In this document: piece by piece, positions 60,621-64,000 of the stretch
How positions within the stretch are numbered: the stretch's first letter is position 1
How the letters are laid out: every line of letters starts with the position of its first letter
Assembly (NCBI GenBank): GCA_015060625.1
Contig: SUYC01000007.1
Coordinates: forward strand, 62,001 to 126,000
Source: Xylanibacter ruminicola
GTDB lineage: Bacteria; Bacteroidota; Bacteroidia; Bacteroidales; Bacteroidaceae
Direction of reading: 5' to 3'
Length of the DNA: 64,000 bases
Made by a program: the position numbers and the translations under genes
Notes under the pieces: generated by a model
What the model was told of the DNA's origin: nothing
Seen by the model: the letters and a program-made list of their open reading frames with translations, nothing else
Database searches by the model: none

Positions 60621-61577
60621 ATGCGAGCAGACTTGGGACAAAGAGTTGCATTTATTGATGTTGCAAAAACAATTTGCATAATGCTTATGGTCATCGGACA
60701 TTGGACAAAAGATGATACCGTCTTTACATACATCTATTCATTCCACATGCCAGCACTGTTTGTCATATCAGGCTTTCTTTACAGACCCCACTCATGGAGA
60801 ATGACACTCATGGCCTTCGCGTTTCCATATTTCTTCTTTTCTATGATTAGCCTCGTAGTCAAGTTGTTTTTGGGTGAATTGCAAATTGTAGAATTGGCAG
60901 ATCCTCGTTTTGTATTTCGTATTATTCATTATAGATATGGTTTAGAGGCAGGACTGTTTACTGGCGACTGGTTCTTATGGGCTCTTATCGGGCTCAGATT
61001 CATGTTTGGTGATATATCCTGGCTTCATTATACAAGAAAATTTTACTTGTATTTGGCTATAGTTGCAACAGTCTATATGACATTTGAAAAACACCTTATT
61101 AGCATAGATTCTTTGTTTCGAGGTTATTATATAGGTAGACTTGTCCCCTGTCTTCCTTTCTTTTGCTTGGGATTATTCCTAAGAAAAATGGATTGGAAAC
61201 CATGTCAAGTCCCAAGAATTTGTATTGTAATGATGTTTGTGTCTTTTTTGTTGATACCAACTTTTAATCACGCATTGGGAATTTATGATAATAGTTATGG
61301 ATACTCATATCTTTTGTATGCGGCAAATGCTATGCTTGTGTCAGTATTTGTTTTTGTGATTTCTGACATGGTTCCAACATCTAAATATATTATTACATTC
61401 TCAAAAGGAACATTGGTTATACTAGGGCTTCATAGTCCTTTGTTGCATATTCTGGATCGCATACTTCCTAGCGATATCAATATTCTCTCTCCTTTTATCA
61501 CCATGTTGTTATGCTATTATGCTATATTAGTCTGTGAGAGATACTTCCCTATGCTTTTAGGAAAAGTCAGGAAATGA
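60621..61577 (+). CDS. Acyltransferase-3 family membrane protein
   Basis: A 318-residue protein with 'QRVAFIDVAKTICIMLMVIGHWTKDD' (acyltransferase-3 signature with the conserved His) and 'SFHMPALFVISGFLYRPHSW' as the second motif, plus about 9-10 helices. It is the fourth acyltransferase-3 in the window. The start is ATG 60621; the next in-frame starts would cut into the first helix. It is preceded by the candidate structured RNA rather than by a close promoter. Confidence 0.88.
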   Translation: MRADLGQRVAFIDVAKTICIMLMVIGHWTKDDTVFTYIYSFHMPALFVISGFLYRPHSWRMTLMAFAFPYFFFSMISLVVKLFLGELQIVELADPRFVFRIIHYRYGLEAGLFTGDWFLWALIGLRFMFGDISWLHYTRKFYLYLAIVATVYMTFEKHLISIDSLFRGYYIGRLVPCLPFFCLGLFLRKMDWKPCQVPRICIVMMFVSFLLIPTFNHALGIYDNSYGYSYLLYAANAMLVSVFVFVISDMVPTSKYIITFSKGTLVILGLHSPLLHILDRILPSDINILSPFITMLLCYYAILVCERYFPMLLGKVRK

Positions 61578-61716
61578 CTGTTTAATAAAAAATGACATTG
61601 ATATTTGTGGTTCACATTTAGTAAATTAACAAGTTGTTTCTCTTAGAAAATGCCGTATCAATTCTTAAGATAGTAAAAGAATTGCTTAAAAACTTGCATG
61701 ATTCAGAATAATGATG

Positions 61717-61724
61717 TATTTTTG
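61717..61724 (+). promoter_or_regulatory. -7 box for the terminal glycosyltransferase operon
   Basis: TATTTTTG, 17 bp before the ATG at 61742; it probably drives the three overlapping or adjacent glycosyltransferase genes to the window end. Confidence 0.65.
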
Positions 61725-61741
61725 TGGCAAAATAGGAATAT

Positions 61742-62542
61742 ATGTTGATTACGATTATTACAATAAACTATAACAATAAAGAAGGTCTACGCCAAACAAT
61801 CGAGAGCGTAGTGGTACAGTCTTGCCGGGATTTTGAATATATTGTAATTGATGGTGGGTCTACGGATGGCAGTTTGGAAGTTATTAAAGAGCATTCGAAA
61901 GAAATAGATTTTTGGGTGTCTGAGAAAGATCGCGGTATTTATCATGCCATGAATAAAGGAGTGACACATGCGCATGGAGATTACTGTATTTTTATGAATT
62001 CTGGTGATTGCTTTTATGATAATAATGTTTTAGAGATTCTTTCAGGTCATCATAATTTTGAAGATGTTATTGTTGGTAAAGTTTCTATTGATAAAGATGA
62101 TGATTTGATATCGCCGCCACCCCCAAAGGGAGAATTATCATTATATCATCTCTATTCGGGGGCTATCCCACATCAAGGTTCATTTATTAGGACCGAATTA
62201 CTTCGAAAATATCCATATGATGAGGACTTAAAAATATCGTCTGATTGGAAGTTTTTTATTCAGACGCTTATTATGGATAACTGTTCTATATGTTTTATGG
62301 ATATATTTGTTGCACGTTATGATATACATGGACTAAGTAGCTCGAATCCACAATTAATGAGGGAGGAAAAGGAATCTGTTTTATCTGAATTGTTTCCTCC
62401 CCGAGTATTAAAGGATTATAAACGGATGAAGCAGTCCGAATGCTTGACACAATTACTTACTCCTCGTTTGAAAAAGAATTATTGTATAGATAAATTGATT
62501 TACAGAATAGGCTCGTTCCTGTTGAAAATTAGGTCCAAGTAA
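61742..62542 (+). CDS. Glycosyltransferase family 2
   Basis: A 266-residue compact GT2 enzyme of the WcaA/WfgS kind: 'ITIITINYNNKEGLRQTIESVVVQSCRDFEYIVIDGGSTDGS', then 'WVSEKDRGIYHAMNKGVTHAHGDYCIFMNSGDCFYDN'. The signature 'S-E-x-D-x-G-I-Y-D/H-A-M-N-K-G' is characteristic of the short GT2 enzymes in Bacteroidetes capsule clusters, often galactosyl- or N-acetylhexosaminyl-transferases; the exact sugar is unknown. It is 2 bp from the next gene. Confidence 0.92.
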   Translation: MLITIITINYNNKEGLRQTIESVVVQSCRDFEYIVIDGGSTDGSLEVIKEHSKEIDFWVSEKDRGIYHAMNKGVTHAHGDYCIFMNSGDCFYDNNVLEILSGHHNFEDVIVGKVSIDKDDDLISPPPPKGELSLYHLYSGAIPHQGSFIRTELLRKYPYDEDLKISSDWKFFIQTLIMDNCSICFMDIFVARYDIHGLSSSNPQLMREEKESVLSELFPPRVLKDYKRMKQSECLTQLLTPRLKKNYCIDKLIYRIGSFLLKIRSK

Positions 62543-62544
62543 TT

Positions 62545-63492
62545 ATGATGGAAAAGAATAATCCTTTAGTAGTAGTTTGGTGTCTAACATATAATCAAAA
62601 AGATTATATACGAGATGCTCTTGATGGTTTCGTAATGCAGCAAACTAATTTCCCATTTGAGGTAATTGTTCATGATGATGCTTCGACGGATGGTACTACA
62701 GCGATAGTAGAGGACTATGCTAAAAGATACCCGGATATTGTGAAGCCGATGATAGAGACTGAAAATCAATGGAAAAAAGGGGGACTGAAACGTATTATCA
62801 ATATCATGAATGAGCACCATCGTACAGGTAAGTATATTGCTTTTTGTGAAGGAGATGATTATTGGACAGATAAAAGAAAACTTCAAAAACAAGTGGATTT
62901 TCTAGAATCACATCCTGATTATTCTTTGTGCTTTCATAGTGCAAAAAAAATTTATGAGACTGATACTACGGCATGGATCAACTGTGAAGATATTGAAGAT
63001 AGAGACTACGAGCCTACCGATATCTTTATCAATTGGACCATTCCAACAGCATCTGCAATTTGTTGCAAAAAAGCTATGGACTTCTATTCCAATTTGAAGG
63101 GTGCTGAGAGAATTCAGAACTATGATATATTCGTTTTTCTTAGCTGTGCTATGGTTGGAAAAATGCGTGGAATGCATGACCAGATGTCAGTTTATCGAAT
63201 TCAGGGTGAAGGATTAACATATAATCAACAGGCGATGGTTAAGACGAGAATGAACAATCCTGATCATTTCATCTGTCTGAAAGAGAATTTTCCTATTGTT
63301 GATTCCAAACCAATAGATGAGACGATATCAAAAACATATTTTGAAAGGGCGGAGATACAATGTGCGTTTTTATTAAAACTCAGGGATTTTTGGATGTCGT
63401 TTAAATACTGCCCAGTGTGTTTTATGAGAATGTATAGTAAGATGTTAGTTAGGTTGTTGTTGCGAAAAGGGAATGAACATGAAAAGAAATAA
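62545..63492 (+). CDS. Glycosyltransferase family 2
   Basis: A 315-residue GT2 enzyme: 'LVVVWCLTYNQKDYIRDALDGFVMQQTNFPFEVIVHDDASTDGTTAIVEDYAKRYPD' and 'GKYIAFCEGDDYWTDKRKLQKQVDFLESHPDYSLCFHSAK'. The 'EGDDYW' metal/acceptor motif is strongly conserved in this subfamily of capsular GT2 proteins. ATG ATG at the start; either could be used. Its 3' end overlaps the next gene by 14 bp. Confidence 0.93.
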   Translation: MMEKNNPLVVVWCLTYNQKDYIRDALDGFVMQQTNFPFEVIVHDDASTDGTTAIVEDYAKRYPDIVKPMIETENQWKKGGLKRIINIMNEHHRTGKYIAFCEGDDYWTDKRKLQKQVDFLESHPDYSLCFHSAKKIYETDTTAWINCEDIEDRDYEPTDIFINWTIPTASAICCKKAMDFYSNLKGAERIQNYDIFVFLSCAMVGKMRGMHDQMSVYRIQGEGLTYNQQAMVKTRMNNPDHFICLKENFPIVDSKPIDETISKTYFERAEIQCAFLLKLRDFWMSFKYCPVCFMRMYSKMLVRLLLRKGNEHEKK

Positions 63493-64000
63493 AATAGTTA
63501 TAGGATATGTCTGTGAGAGTAATCCGTATGAAGATAAGACTGCTTGGAGTGGTTTAAACTACAAGATACGAGAAAGTATTGAGAATGCAGGTTTTAATGT
63601 GATATGGCTTGATTGTCGTCCTAATGGAAGACTATCCAAACTATGTCGCCTATGGAATGAGTTCTTTCATGGTAAAAACACAATGTTTGAACATACGCGG
63701 TTCTTTTTTAAATTAAGGGCTAAAGCAGTTAATAGAGCAGAATTGGAAAAATGTGATGTCCTGTTTTTCCCGAGAGGCGCACAGATGATGAACTATTTAA
63801 ATACCAACATTCCGTATATCTATTATTCAGACGCAACCTTTCAATTGCTATGTGGCTATTATTGGGCATCTCTTTCGAAATGGCAATATCGAATTGGTAA
63901 TACTCTTGAAGCATATGCGATATCAAATAGTAGAATTAATATAAGAGCTTCTCATTGGGCAGCCAATTCTGTTGTAAAAGATTATTGTTTCAAGGCGGAG
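63479..64000 (+). CDS. Glycosyltransferase family 4-like protein, 3' truncated by the window
   Basis: At least 174 codons, open to the window end and absent from the ORF track. It begins 'MKRNKIVIGYVCESNPYEDKTAWSGLNYKIRESIENAGFNVIWLDCRPNG', the usual opening of a GT-B glycosyltransferase whose acceptor domain starts with 'I-G-Y-V-x-E...W-S-G-x-x-Y-K-I'. The visible part ends in 'YAISNSRINIRASHWAANSVVKDYCFKAE', before the donor-binding domain. It overlaps the upstream GT2 by 14 bp. Confidence 0.82.
   Translation, partial: MKRNKIVIGYVCESNPYEDKTAWSGLNYKIRESIENAGFNVIWLDCRPNGRLSKLCRLWNEFFHGKNTMFEHTRFFFKLRAKAVNRAELEKCDVLFFPRGAQMMNYLNTNIPYIYYSDATFQLLCGYYWASLSKWQYRIGNTLEAYAISNSRINIRASHWAANSVVKDYCFKAE

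Overview
The window looks like chromosomal DNA from a Prevotella-like member of the order Bacteroidales. The evidence is the phylum-typical -7 promoter box (TAnnTTTG, usually with a TTG-type -33 box about 20 bp upstream), the near absence of Shine-Dalgarno sequences, and the gene families: type III glutamine synthetase, DUF3078, DUF1573, DUF1846, LruC-domain lipoproteins and a BT4734/VirE-type protein. No rRNA, tRNA, CRISPR array, transposase or integrase is visible. Family names come from my recognition of the translated sequences; no database search was run.

Layout. 1-10.9 kb: a truncated endonuclease/exonuclease/phosphatase protein, then a leftward operon (yidC, S9 peptidase, MFS, DUF1846, MFS), an outer-membrane DUF3078 protein and a DUF1573 protein. 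11-13.6 kb: aspS, a histone-H1-like winged-helix protein and a small unknown protein. 13.6-29.6 kb: an AT-rich glycan island with eleven glycosyltransferase genes (one a double-domain fusion, one a GT11 fucosyltransferase type), a hexapeptide acyltransferase, UDP-galactopyranose mutase and a membrane acyltransferase. It has several internal duplications and no recognisable flippase or polymerase. 29.6-49.6 kb: mostly housekeeping. This holds a second acyltransferase-3, an NTP_transf_5 protein, a FetAB-like ABC pair, the agmatine-to-putrescine pair aguA/aguB, glutamine synthetase III, a DsbD-like protein, valS, mazG, a lipoprotein, RNase Z, an L,D-transpeptidase, an ECF sigma factor with partners, endonuclease III and a UbiA prenyltransferase. 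49.6-52.2 kb: an elaborate non-coding repeat region in front of a solitary VirE-type helicase/primase-like gene. 52.3-56.6 kb: two tandem LruC lipoproteins. 56.6-64 kb: a second surface-glycan region with an acyltransferase-3/SGNH pair, a GT39-like membrane protein, a candidate structured RNA, another acyltransferase-3 and three glycosyltransferases, the last cut by the window end.

The most unusual signal is a set of 9-bp-period CTAG arrays inside three unrelated genes (an MFS transporter, dsbD-like and mazG). Each has CTAG at exact 9-nt steps with the other five bases variable. All use the same reading frame (NCT AGN NNN), and each sits in an inter-domain linker. I know of no description of such an element. 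A second strong signal is a four-unit, 22-bp-period palindrome array surrounded by repeated ATGACATTAT words upstream of the VirE-type gene. A third is a candidate ~225-nt RNA with a closed terminal stem at 60.3-60.6 kb.

The glycan genes probably build a galactofuranose- and possibly fucose-containing surface polysaccharide decorated with acyl groups. YidC, the DsbD-like protein, the L,D-transpeptidase and the lipoproteins serve the envelope. aguA/aguB and glutamine synthetase III handle nitrogen and polyamines.
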